Source of the DNA: Serratia bockelmannii
Lineage (GTDB): Bacteria; Pseudomonadota; Gammaproteobacteria; Enterobacterales; Enterobacteriaceae
Assembly: GCF_008011855.1 (NCBI RefSeq)
Contig: NZ_VOUX01000004.1
Coordinates: forward strand, 124,001 to 188,000
Length of the DNA stretch: 64,000 bases
Direction: 5' to 3'
Shown here: positions 43,191 to 51,598 of the stretch, in pieces
Layout of the letters: the number at the start of each line of letters is the position of its first letter
How positions within the stretch are numbered: position 1 is the stretch's first letter
Notes under the pieces: generated by a model
What the model was told of the DNA's origin: nothing
The model's input: the letters and a program-made list of their open reading frames with translations, nothing else
The model's database searches: none
Position numbers and translations under genes: made by a program

Positions 43191-44720
43191 TCAAGGCGTG
43201 GTCGTCAGCGCCGGTTGCGCGGCGTGCAGAAGGGTGTAATGCGGCGCATAGCGCGCTGCGTGCAGCAGCTGCGCCAGATTGCTCAGCGTCGTCCTGACGT
43301 TTTTCTCCCCCAGTTTACCGAGCCAGTCGAAAATGCCGCCGGCGTAGTTAACGCCCGCGACGGCGGCGACATCAATGTCTTCCCGGCTGCAAACGCCGCT
43401 TTCCACCATGATCACCGACTCATTGATCAGGCTGCTGAGGACGCGAGCGACGATCAGCGCCGGGGAATCTTTGATAAATTCAACCTGCGGGATCGCAGTG
43501 TGCAGCAGGCGTAAAAACAGCGCCTTATTGGCCGCAGAGGCATAGCGATTGTGCGCCGCAACCAGATACGCCGTGTCGGCGTAGTTCAGGGCGATGTCGA
43601 CCACAAAAGCGTCAGCCGTCGTCTGCTCGGCTAACTGGCTCGCCGTGCGGCCATCGGTGATGCTGACGGTGAATGCGTCATTGATCTGGACGGCCGGCCC
43701 CAGGCTCGGTAAGGCCGGCCGTTGTTCCACGCGCAGCTGTGGCCACTGACGTGCGGCTCGCTGTTGCAACAGGGTAAAAAAAGGGTGTTCGCCGTAAACG
43801 CGCAGCGTCTCGACGTCTGCATCGATGGCGGCCGTCACTGGCGGGGCGGTTTCTTCGGCGGCAAAATAGGAGCGGCCGTTCTTTTTCCCCAACAGACCGG
43901 CATCGACCAGCGAACGCTGCAGATGGCCGGGGGTATAGCGCGGGTCGTATTGCATGTCCTGCCAGATTTGCCGGCTGACCTGATAGTTGATGTCCTGGCC
44001 GATAAAATCGGTCAGCTCGAGCGGCCCCATGCGGAAGTGTCCGCCGGCCTTGAGGGCACGGTCGATCTGCGGCGCGCGCGCCACGTGTTCTTCCAACAGG
44101 CGGAACCCTTCCAGGTAGTAGGGGCGGGCCATGCGGTTAACGATAAACCCCGGCGTGGCCTGGCAGACGACATCGCGTTTCCCCAACGCGGCCACCAGTT
44201 GACGGCAACGTTCCGTGGTGGCGTGTGCGGTAAAGTAGGCCGGGATGATTTCAATCAGTTTCATCAGCGGCGCAGGGTTGAAAAAGTGCAAACCGATAAA
44301 CCGCTCGCTGTGCGTCACCGCGGTTGCCAGCTTGTTAAGTGACAGTGAGGAGGTATTGGTGGCGATCAGCGTATCGGGCTTGACCACTGCGGCGATGGCC
44401 GCCAACACCTCAAGTTTGGTTTGTTCATGCTCGGCGATGGTTTCTATCACCAACTCGCTGTCGGCGATAGCCTCAAGCGCCGTCGAGAACACCAGATTGG
44501 CCAGCACTGAGCTTTTATCCTGCAGCGCGATCTTGCCCTGTTCGACTTTCTTGTTCAGGTCTTGCGCGATATATTCGCGAGCCTGATTGAGGGTATTGCC
44601 GTTGCGATTATAAAGCACCGTACGAATGCCTTTGTGCGCGAAAAGATAAGCGATGCCTCTGCCCATCGTTCCCGCGCCGATAATCGCAGCCGATTGAATT
44701 GCCGCATTACTTTCTGCCAT
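43191..44720 (-). CDS. 3-hydroxyacyl-CoA dehydrogenase (PaaH-like)
   Basis: A 509-residue two-domain dehydrogenase. The NAD loop is AAIIGAGTMGRGIAYLFAHK, the catalytic His is in FIGLHFFNPAPLMKLIEIIP, and the C-terminal half repeats the dimerisation domain (SLINESVIMVESGVCSREDI). The length and double C-terminal domain fit the PaaH type, which oxidises 3-hydroxyadipyl-CoA. First gene of the operon, with a GGGGA site, divergent from the LuxR-type gene 334 bp away. Confidence 0.93.
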   Translation of the reverse strand: MAESNAAIQSAAIIGAGTMGRGIAYLFAHKGIRTVLYNRNGNTLNQAREYIAQDLNKKVEQGKIALQDKSSVLANLVFSTALEAIADSELVIETIAEHEQTKLEVLAAIAAVVKPDTLIATNTSSLSLNKLATAVTHSERFIGLHFFNPAPLMKLIEIIPAYFTAHATTERCRQLVAALGKRDVVCQATPGFIVNRMARPYYLEGFRLLEEHVARAPQIDRALKAGGHFRMGPLELTDFIGQDINYQVSRQIWQDMQYDPRYTPGHLQRSLVDAGLLGKKNGRSYFAAEETAPPVTAAIDADVETLRVYGEHPFFTLLQQRAARQWPQLRVEQRPALPSLGPAVQINDAFTVSITDGRTASQLAEQTTADAFVVDIALNYADTAYLVAAHNRYASAANKALFLRLLHTAIPQVEFIKDSPALIVARVLSSLINESVIMVESGVCSREDIDVAAVAGVNYAGGIFDWLGKLGEKNVRTTLSNLAQLLHAARYAPHYTLLHAAQPALTTTP

Positions 44721-45054
44721 AGAAAATCCCCGTCACTGTATGCCATGCGAAATTCGCAAATGCTTATTATCTCTTTGGATTTACGGCGGCACCGGGTGCC
44801 TGTTTGGAAAGTAATTGGCGGTGTCCTGGCTGTCTAACGGTAGAAATGACAGGTTTACGTCCTGAAGGGATTATGCTATTCGCGTAGTTTTCCTGTTCGG
44901 CGCAATAAAAAGGCTTATTTTAAGGGGAATAGCTGTTTTCGTTATAGCGTTGGTATTTTTTATTATATGAAACGGCTACTGGCGCCGGGCGGCGATATTC
45001 TATAGTGAGTCTGACCTATCGATAATCGGCATCGCTATCTGGAGAACCTGCGTT
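44721..45054. promoter_or_regulatory. Divergent promoter region of the oxoamine-synthase operon and its LuxR-type regulator
   Basis: 334 bp without a gene. It contains an inverted repeat CTGTC-N13-GACAG (44830-44852). This is longer than a classic 20-bp lux box, so it is only a candidate operator. The half nearer the luxR gene is AT-rich (TATTTTTTATTATATG near 44955). Confidence 0.45.
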
Positions 45055-45771
45055 ATGGATACCCGCACTCAACGGCTCATGGCGGAGGTGATTGGCAGCC
45101 TGGCCGATCGCGAATGCTTTCTGACGCAACTGGGGCCCTGCGCCGAGGCGTTGGGGTTTGATTATTTCTCCTACATCGTGTTTTCCTGTTATCCGGCCAG
45201 CCGCCCCAAGATGCTGATCGAAGGTAATTTTTCAGCAGAGTATCTCGAAGATTATCGGCGGCAGCGGGTGTATTTGCAGGATCCGGTCATTGAGCGCGCT
45301 CACCATTCCACGCTGCAGTTCCAGTGGGACGAACGTTTTTATCACGATCGGCCGACGCTTTGGCGACGTATGGCGCAGTTTGGCCTGTGCGCCGGTTGGT
45401 CGCAGTCGGTCAAGGATTGCTATGGCAGGCTGGGGATCCTGACGTTTGCCGGCACAGCGCTACCGGAGCAAACGCCACAAGCGCGTGCGGCAAATGAAAC
45501 CTTTTTCCTTTGGCTGGCGCAAACCGCCCATAAAACGCTGCGTGAAGCCTTGATATCGGTGAACGACGACGCGATAAAAGACGTGCTGACGCTGCGCGAA
45601 AAAGACATTTTACGCTGGTGCAGCGAAGGGAAAACGGCGGAAGAGATCGCGCTGTTGATGGGGGTGAGCGAGCGCACGATCAATTTCCACATAGGCAACT
45701 CGATTAAAAAACTTTCTGTCGCCAATAAGACCGCCGCCACCGCCAAAGCGGTTTATTTACAGCTGATTTAA
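45055..45771 (+). CDS. LuxR-family regulator with autoinducer-binding domain (LuxR solo)
   Basis: A 238-residue quorum-sensing-type regulator. The N-terminal autoinducer-binding domain keeps Tyr67, Asp76-Pro77 and Trp91, but the position of the conserved Trp57 of TraR is Tyr63. The C-terminal helix-turn-helix (about 178-235) has REKDILRWCSEGKTAEEIAL and SERTINFHIGNSIKKL, close to SdiA. No luxI-type synthase gene is in the window, so it is a solo. It probably controls the divergent oxoamine-synthase operon in response to an acyl-homoserine lactone or another small ligand (inference). Confidence 0.9.
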   Translation: MDTRTQRLMAEVIGSLADRECFLTQLGPCAEALGFDYFSYIVFSCYPASRPKMLIEGNFSAEYLEDYRRQRVYLQDPVIERAHHSTLQFQWDERFYHDRPTLWRRMAQFGLCAGWSQSVKDCYGRLGILTFAGTALPEQTPQARAANETFFLWLAQTAHKTLREALISVNDDAIKDVLTLREKDILRWCSEGKTAEEIALLMGVSERTINFHIGNSIKKLSVANKTAATAKAVYLQLI

Positions 45772-45951
45772 TCTCGAGAAATAAATAATTAATCGCCTAT
45801 CCGTTATCGGTGTGATGTTTATATTTTGTTAAATTAAAAGCTATCCTTATCAGTATTTACCCCCCGATCACAAAAGCGTGATAAAGCGATTCACCGCGCC
45901 CGTACGCGGCAGTATTCTGTTGGCACCCGGTTTACATAGAAAGGATGTGAT

Positions 45952-46380
45952 ATGTACAAGACTATTTTAGTGCCGATCGATATTGAAGAGGATATGTTGA
46001 CCGAGCATGCGCTGAAGCATGTGGAATATTTGGCGAAGATGTCCGGCGCTAAAGTGCATTTCTTCCATGCGCTACCGGATGCCTCGGCTTTTGTTACTGC
46101 CTATTCGTTCGGTCTCAAGGAATTTGAGAATCAGGCGGAGGTGAAGGCGGTGGACAAACTGAAGAAAATCATGTCGGAAATCGATCTGCCGTTGGATCGC
46201 CTTAATTACACCGTCAGCTTCGGTTCTGCGCGCGATCAGGTGTTGGAACTGGCGGAAGAGATCGACGCCGACCTGATCATTATCGGTTCACGGCGCCCGA
46301 GCGTGAAAACCTATCTGCTGGGATCTAACGCCGCCGCCATCGTTCGCCATGCCAATATTTCGGTGATGGTGGTCAGATAA
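45952..46380 (+). CDS. Universal stress protein (UspF-like)
   Basis: A 142-residue UspA-fold protein. The opening strand is MYKTILVPIDI and the nucleotide-binding C-terminal motif LIIIGSRRPSVKTYLLGSNA (G-2x-G-9x-G-S/T type) is present, so it should bind ATP, like UspF/UspG. Such proteins act in stress tolerance and adhesion. The AAGGATGTG site precedes the ATG. A GC-rich hairpin (GCTCTGC...GCAGAGC, near 46410-46440) with a distant T-run may terminate it. Confidence 0.9.
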   Translation: MYKTILVPIDIEEDMLTEHALKHVEYLAKMSGAKVHFFHALPDASAFVTAYSFGLKEFENQAEVKAVDKLKKIMSEIDLPLDRLNYTVSFGSARDQVLELAEEIDADLIIIGSRRPSVKTYLLGSNAAAIVRHANISVMVVR

Positions 46381-46557
46381 TCCCTCTTAAGCCCACCGTT
46401 TTCGGGCGCGCTCTGCGGTTGCCGGTCTGCGGCAGAGCGTGCCTTGCGTTTTATTGCCATCTCAGTGTGAGCTGCTACGATTTTAGCTGACGTTTTTATG
46501 CCACCCGGGTCACCGGCCTTGCGCATATTCTTCATCTCAGCCAGAAGAGGGGCAGCT

Positions 46558-47238
46558 ATGCCATTAGAAGTCGATGGGATCATTAGAGGCGATCGGGGCA
46601 GTGAACCGAGCCGTTGGCAACATGCGTCAACCAAACCGCTTATCACGCTGACCTGGCATCACACCATTCCTTGGAACTGTTTGCGTAATGTCTGGAATGG
46701 TCTGGTGGCGGGGCAGCATTGGAACGCGCTGGACGAGTTTATGAACCTGATCGGTGTGCCAAACCGTGCCGAGGTGATCACACAGATCAAGAATAAAAAC
46801 CTGCAGGATCGCGATGGATTACACACTCTGGTGACCTGGCAAGGATGGAACATCGTCGAGGGGCCTGGTAATGAGTATCGTGCGCAGGGGGACGATCCCG
46901 GTGAAAACTTCGACGGTTGGTCGGGTAAGGGGATGAGCACTAATCAGCAAGCGACGCTGCAGCAGGTCAACGTGTTGTATCAGGTGATGGCGCCGCTGGG
47001 AAGCCGTGCGCTGGACGCCGCCAGACAGGCGCCGAACATTTCTGCGGAAGAAGCGAGCGTCTTGCAACGGACGATTAAACAGACCCGTCCAACGTTGCGA
47101 GGAAAGGAACCGATCCGGTGGCAAGAAGACATGTGGCATCAGGTGCAGCCGGGTAAAGAGGCGAAACACTTCGCCCGTTGGGACACCAAACCGGTGTGGC
47201 GCAAGCGCCTGCACAGCGATCTGGCTCAGGCTGGATAA
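46558..47238 (+). CDS. Unrecognised protein with a WHH motif
   Basis: A 226-residue soluble protein starting MPLEVDGIIRGDRGSEPSRW, with GAGG seven bases before the ATG. No signal peptide or membrane segment is seen. A striking cluster LITLTWHHTIPWNCLRNVWN lies near residue 30; paired His after a strand recalls HNH/WHH-type toxin nucleases, but the remaining ligands cannot be assigned and the resemblance may be chance. The middle is Trp/Gly/Asp-rich (TWQGWNIVEGPGNEYRAQGD), and the C-terminal third is helical and basic. No immunity gene is beside it. I do not know the family. Confidence 0.75.
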   Translation: MPLEVDGIIRGDRGSEPSRWQHASTKPLITLTWHHTIPWNCLRNVWNGLVAGQHWNALDEFMNLIGVPNRAEVITQIKNKNLQDRDGLHTLVTWQGWNIVEGPGNEYRAQGDDPGENFDGWSGKGMSTNQQATLQQVNVLYQVMAPLGSRALDAARQAPNISAEEASVLQRTIKQTRPTLRGKEPIRWQEDMWHQVQPGKEAKHFARWDTKPVWRKRLHSDLAQAG

Positions 47239-47244
47239 GCCTTT

Positions 47245-47270
47245 CCCCGCGCCGGGTTGCCGGCGCGGGG
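47245..47270. terminator. Strong hairpin between convergent genes
   Basis: CCCCGCGCCGG-GTTG-CCGGCGCGGGG, an 11-bp perfect stem with a four-base loop. No T-run follows on either strand, so it is a structural barrier at the junction of the WHH-motif gene and the reductase gene. Confidence 0.55.
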
Positions 47271-47283
47271 CATCAATCCGGCG

Positions 47284-48297
47284 CTAATCGCACAGCGCCA
47301 TTATTTCGTCGTACAATGTCCTGGGAATTTCCACGCCGTATTGCTCGCTCTGCCGCCGTTGTCGATAACGCCGCTCGCCGGGGATGCGTGCGCCTTGCGC
47401 CTGCATATCGGCAAACATCGCTTCTGCTCCGGCGAAATATTTCGCCTTATCCGCACCGAGAAAACGCTTGGGATCCAACGCGATGATCAACTCACCGCCG
47501 TAAGGCGACGAACCGGTGCCGTTGTCATAGGCCAGCGATTCCTTGCTGGTCATATCGCCGATCAGCGGCCCTGCCAGCAATTCAACCATCGCCGCCAGCG
47601 CCGAGCCCTTATGCCCACCGAAGGTCAGCATCGCGCCCTCCAACACGCTGGCGGCATCGGTGGACGGATTGCCTGCCTTATCAATGCCCCAGCCTTCAGG
47701 CAGCGGGGTGCCAGCGCGGCGGTGCAGTTCGATTTCGCCGCGCGCCGCCGCGCTGGTGGCCATATCGAATAAAAACGGCGGCCGATCCGGGCGTGGCCAG
47801 CCGAAGGCGATGGGGTTGGTGCCAAACAGCGGACGCGAACCGCCGGCCGGCGTCACCCACGCGTGGCTGGGTGTGCAGGCTAAGGCCACCAACCCCTGTT
47901 CGGTCAGCGGTTCTATGTCGGCCCACAGCGCGGAGAAATGCACGCAGCGGTTGATCGCCAGCGCGGCGATGCCATTGGCGCGCACCTTACCGATAAAGGC
48001 CGGCAGAGCGGTGCGGTAGGCCAGCAGGGAAAACGCGCCGCCGGCGTCGGCACGCAAGATGGCCGGCGCCTGGTCGAACAACTTGGGTACCGCATCGGCA
48101 GAGACCTTGCCTACCCGCAGCGATCGCACGCAGCCCAACAGCCGGTATAAGCCGTGAGAAGCGCAGCCGTCGCGTTCGCCCTGGGTGACATTTTGCGCCA
48201 CCGCTTCGGCATGTGCCTGATTGAAACCGTTGCTGCGCAGCGTACGCAGCGCCAGTTGATAAGCCTGTTCCAACGACAGAACGTGCATGGATGTCAT
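47284..48297 (-). CDS. Delta1-pyrroline-2-carboxylate reductase-like (malate/lactate dehydrogenase fold)
   Basis: A 337-residue member of the malate/L-lactate/ureidoglycolate dehydrogenase (Ldh2) family, with FGTNPIAFGWPRPDRPPFLF, the Rossmann-free NAD(P) signature, and FGGHKGSALAAMVELLAGPL. In hydroxyproline loci these enzymes reduce delta1-pyrroline-2-carboxylate (from trans-3-hydroxyproline or D-proline) to L-proline. The matching dehydratase for trans-3-hydroxyproline is not in the window. Last gene of the reverse-strand hydroxyproline operon. The ATG at 48297 has a GGGGG site; an upstream ATG overlapping the permease stop (ATGA) is an alternative and would add eight residues. Confidence 0.85.
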   Translation of the reverse strand: MTSMHVLSLEQAYQLALRTLRSNGFNQAHAEAVAQNVTQGERDGCASHGLYRLLGCVRSLRVGKVSADAVPKLFDQAPAILRADAGGAFSLLAYRTALPAFIGKVRANGIAALAINRCVHFSALWADIEPLTEQGLVALACTPSHAWVTPAGGSRPLFGTNPIAFGWPRPDRPPFLFDMATSAAARGEIELHRRAGTPLPEGWGIDKAGNPSTDAASVLEGAMLTFGGHKGSALAAMVELLAGPLIGDMTSKESLAYDNGTGSSPYGGELIIALDPKRFLGADKAKYFAGAEAMFADMQAQGARIPGERRYRQRRQSEQYGVEIPRTLYDEIMALCD

Positions 48298-48317
48298 CTC
48301 GATGTCCCCCCCTGGGT

Positions 48318-49883
48318 TCATTCTTCTTCATCGCCGATAAAATTGGCCTGGGGTAAACAGGTATAGGCGCCCCAGTAGTAAATCGCCAGCGCAATCACCG
48401 CCATGGTGAAGGTGTCCCACGGATGGGCAATGGCACCGATGCCGCCGAAGCTGCTGAGGTAGGAAAGCCCGATCACCAGCGCATAGAAGACGATCAGCCA
48501 CAACGAGGACCAAATTTGCTGCCGAAGGCTAACGGCGTGGGTCGGCACCTGATTTTTGAACAGGATATAGATGAAGAACATCAGGATCTGCAAGCCGAGC
48601 AGCCAGGAGACGGTGTCCCAGCCGGACCAGAAGACGATCAACGCCGAAATGATAAACGACAGCGGGCCGAGCACGCAGAAAGCGCGCACCCGGAACGGAC
48701 GCGGCATATCGGGCGCATTGCGCCGCAGCCCGGCGGCGGTGACCGGGGCGATGGCGTAGCTCAACACCAGTGCGGCGGACACCACGCCGATCAGCTTTTC
48801 CCAGGACGGGAATGGCAGCGTCCAGAATACCGAGAGAGCGAAGGTCAACCACAGCGCCGGACGCGGGATACCGGACTCGCTATCCACCCGGGTGAACAGT
48901 TTGAAGAAGGTGCCGGCGCGCGCCCAACCGTAGATCACGCGAGGCGTGGCGTTCATATAGATGTTGCCGGTGCCGCTCGGCGAAACGATCGCGTCGCTGA
49001 CTACCAGAAACGCCAGCCATCCCATGCCCAGCGTGATGGCGATGTCGCGGAACGGCAGGGAGAACTGTTGGCTGATGCCGGCCCAGCCACCGCTCAGCAT
49101 CTCGCTAGGGATACTGCCGAGAAACGCTATCTGCAGTAGCACATAGATGATGGTGGACAGCACCACCGACAGGATCAGCGCGATAGGAATGGTGCGCTGC
49201 GGCCTTTGCACCTCGCTGGCGACCGAAATGATCGGCGTCAGGCCGAGGTAGGCGAAGATGATGCCGCCGGCGGAAATGGCGGCCTCAACCCCGGCGGAAC
49301 CGAAAGGGGCAAAGCCCTGGCTGTGCAGGTTTTCCGGTTTGAAAAAACTGAACAACACCACGATCACCAGCAGGGGCACCAGAAACTTCAGCACGCTGAT
49401 CAGGTTATTGGATTTGGCGAAGGTTTTGACGCTGTAGTAGTTGAGCGCGAAGAAAAAACACAGCAGCGCCAGCTGCACCAGCCAGCCGATCGCTGTTGGA
49501 TCGCCGGACCCCGGCTGGCTGAGGAACGGGAACCAGGCGGCAGCGTACTGCCGGGCGGCGACGACTTCGATGGCGATCAGGCTGGAGAAGGCGATCAGCG
49601 TGATAAACCCCAGCAGATAACCCATTAGTTCACCGTGCGAGAATACCGGATAGCGAATGATGCCGCCGGCGCGCGGCAGAGCGGCGCCCAACTCGCAGTA
49701 GACGATGCCGAGCAGCAGCACCGCCAGACCACCGATCAGCCAGGAATAGATGCCGGCCGGGCCGGCGATGGAGGAGACGTGGCTGGCGGCGAACAGCCAA
49801 CCGGAGCCGAAGATGGCGCCCAGACCAATGAACGTCAGATCGGTGAGCGTAAGCTGCTTCTTGAATTTGCCTTGGGTTGTCAT
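48318..49883 (-). CDS. APC-family amino acid permease (hydroxyproline uptake candidate)
   Basis: A 521-residue permease with about twelve to fourteen hydrophobic segments. The opening LTLTDLTFIGLGAIFGSGWL is the APC unwound segment-1 motif. It lies inside the hydroxyproline operon, 44 bp after the semialdehyde dehydrogenase gene and overlapping or abutting the reductase gene, so uptake of hydroxyproline is the likely role (inference from context). An AAGGG site precedes the ATG. Confidence 0.88.
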   Translation of the reverse strand: MTTQGKFKKQLTLTDLTFIGLGAIFGSGWLFAASHVSSIAGPAGIYSWLIGGLAVLLLGIVYCELGAALPRAGGIIRYPVFSHGELMGYLLGFITLIAFSSLIAIEVVAARQYAAAWFPFLSQPGSGDPTAIGWLVQLALLCFFFALNYYSVKTFAKSNNLISVLKFLVPLLVIVVLFSFFKPENLHSQGFAPFGSAGVEAAISAGGIIFAYLGLTPIISVASEVQRPQRTIPIALILSVVLSTIIYVLLQIAFLGSIPSEMLSGGWAGISQQFSLPFRDIAITLGMGWLAFLVVSDAIVSPSGTGNIYMNATPRVIYGWARAGTFFKLFTRVDSESGIPRPALWLTFALSVFWTLPFPSWEKLIGVVSAALVLSYAIAPVTAAGLRRNAPDMPRPFRVRAFCVLGPLSFIISALIVFWSGWDTVSWLLGLQILMFFIYILFKNQVPTHAVSLRQQIWSSLWLIVFYALVIGLSYLSSFGGIGAIAHPWDTFTMAVIALAIYYWGAYTCLPQANFIGDEEE

Positions 49884-49927
49884 GGTATTACCCTTTTGTT
49901 ATTGAGTGGCAGGCAGATGCGGCCGGG

Positions 49928-51544
49928 CTAATGTTGGGCAGGTGAAACCAGGGGATCTCGGGTGTAAGCGCCGTTAACCAGTCGCAGCAGGTTGAGCGGG
50001 TTGGCGTCTTGCAGCGCCGGCGGCAACAGCGCCGCAGGGGTGTTTTGCAAACAAACTGGCCGCAGGAAACGCTCGATCGCCAGCGTGCCTACCGAGGTGC
50101 CGCGTGCGTCGCTGGTGGCCGGGTAAGGGCCGCCGTGTACCATGGCGTCGCACACTTCCACCCCGGTCGGGTACCCGTTGAATAGTACCCGACCGGCTTT
50201 GCGCGCCAACAGTGCCGTTAGCCCGGCGGCCATATCGAGATCGTCGTCGTCCGCCAGCAGCGTGGCGGTCAACTGGCCTTGCAATGCCGTTAGCGCCGCA
50301 TGCAGCTGCGCTTCGTTATCCATCGCCACCAGGATGCTGGCCGGGCCGAAGACCTCCTGTTGCAGCAGCGGGTCGGCCTGCAGCAACAGCGCCCCCTCCG
50401 CCTGATAAAGCTGCGCCGCCGCCCGAAGAGCAGGCGTTTCGCTTCGGCCTGCCAGCCGCCGCATACCCGGGTGGGCATCGAGGGCCGCCAGCCCGTGACG
50501 GTAGTGCTCCAGGGTGCCGGCATTCAGCATCGGCTGCGGCTCGGCGGCGTTGACCAGGGCGCTCATCGTTTCGGTTAACCGATCGAAGGCGGCGCCGCGC
50601 AGCGCGACGATCACGCCGGGCTTGGTGCAGAACTGACCGCAGCCGAGCGTGAAGGAAGAGACCAGTTCCTGCGCGATGTGCTGCCCGCGCCGCGCCAGCG
50701 CCTTGGGCAGGATCATTACCGGGTTGATGCTCGACATTTCGGCGAAGACCGGAATAGGTTGGGGACGTTGCATCGCCAGATCGAACAGCGCCCGGCCGCC
50801 TTGCAGCGAGCCGGTGAATCCCACCGCTTGAATCGCCGGATGTTGTACTAAATCGGCCCCCACGCGGTTGCCGAAGAGCATGTTGAAGACGCCAGAGGGC
50901 ATCCCCGTGCGTTCCCGTGCGCGCTCGATCGCCTGAGCGGTTAGCTCGGCGGTGATCATATGGCCGATGTGTGCTTTGAACACGACCGGGCAGCCGGCGG
51001 CGAGCGCGGCGGCGGTATCGCCACCCGCGGTGGAAAACGCCAGCGGGAAGTTGCTGGCGCCGAATACCGCCACCGGGCCGAGCGCCGTGCGGTATTGACG
51101 CAGATCGGGGCGCGGCAGGGGGGAACGCTGTGGCAGCGCGCAGTCGATGCGTACGCCCTCGACATCGCCGCGCCGCAGCAGCGTGGCGAACAGCCGCATC
51201 TGACCGCTGGTTCTGGCGCGTTCGCCGCTCAAGCGCGCTGGCGGCAGGGCCGTTTCCTGTGTGGCGAGGGCGAAGAAGGTTTCGTCCAAGGCATCTAGCT
51301 CCTCGGCGATGGTGTCCAAAAAGTTCGCGCGTTGCTCGGCGCTGAGTTGCGAATAGGGCACAAAGGCCGTGGCAGCGGCTTCGGCGGCGGCGGCGGTTTC
51401 AGCCGCCGTGGCTTGGTGGAAGCGGTAGCCGGTCGGCTGACCGTCGTCGGCGCGCAGGCTGAGCAGCGCAGCTTCCCCTGCGGCGCGGCGCTGGCCGCCG
51501 ATAAATTGTTGGCCGCTGATGGCGACGTGGCGTTCGTTGGGCAT
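49928..51544 (-). CDS. Alpha-ketoglutarate semialdehyde (2,5-dioxovalerate) dehydrogenase
   Basis: A 538-residue NADP-type aldehyde dehydrogenase of the KGSADH group. The active Cys is in FTLGCGQFCTKPGV and the general-base Glu in VFAEMSSINPVMILP; cofactor region FGASNFPLAFSTAGGDTAAA. It oxidises alpha-ketoglutarate semialdehyde to alpha-ketoglutarate, the last step of 4-hydroxyproline breakdown. It is longer than most aldehyde dehydrogenases (about 480), as usual for this subgroup. It follows the deaminase gene; a GCCCGGCC-TG-GGCCGGGC-like hairpin lies in the 54-bp gap. Confidence 0.93.
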   Translation of the reverse strand: MPNERHVAISGQQFIGGQRRAAGEAALLSLRADDGQPTGYRFHQATAAETAAAAEAAATAFVPYSQLSAEQRANFLDTIAEELDALDETFFALATQETALPPARLSGERARTSGQMRLFATLLRRGDVEGVRIDCALPQRSPLPRPDLRQYRTALGPVAVFGASNFPLAFSTAGGDTAAALAAGCPVVFKAHIGHMITAELTAQAIERARERTGMPSGVFNMLFGNRVGADLVQHPAIQAVGFTGSLQGGRALFDLAMQRPQPIPVFAEMSSINPVMILPKALARRGQHIAQELVSSFTLGCGQFCTKPGVIVALRGAAFDRLTETMSALVNAAEPQPMLNAGTLEHYRHGLAALDAHPGMRRLAGRSETPALRAAAQLYQAEGALLLQADPLLQQEVFGPASILVAMDNEAQLHAALTALQGQLTATLLADDDDLDMAAGLTALLARKAGRVLFNGYPTGVEVCDAMVHGGPYPATSDARGTSVGTLAIERFLRPVCLQNTPAALLPPALQDANPLNLLRLVNGAYTRDPLVSPAQH

Positions 51545-51598
51545 GGATTCCCCCGGTAAATAAAGAGCGACGCCCGGCCTGGCCGGGCGGTGAAGGCG

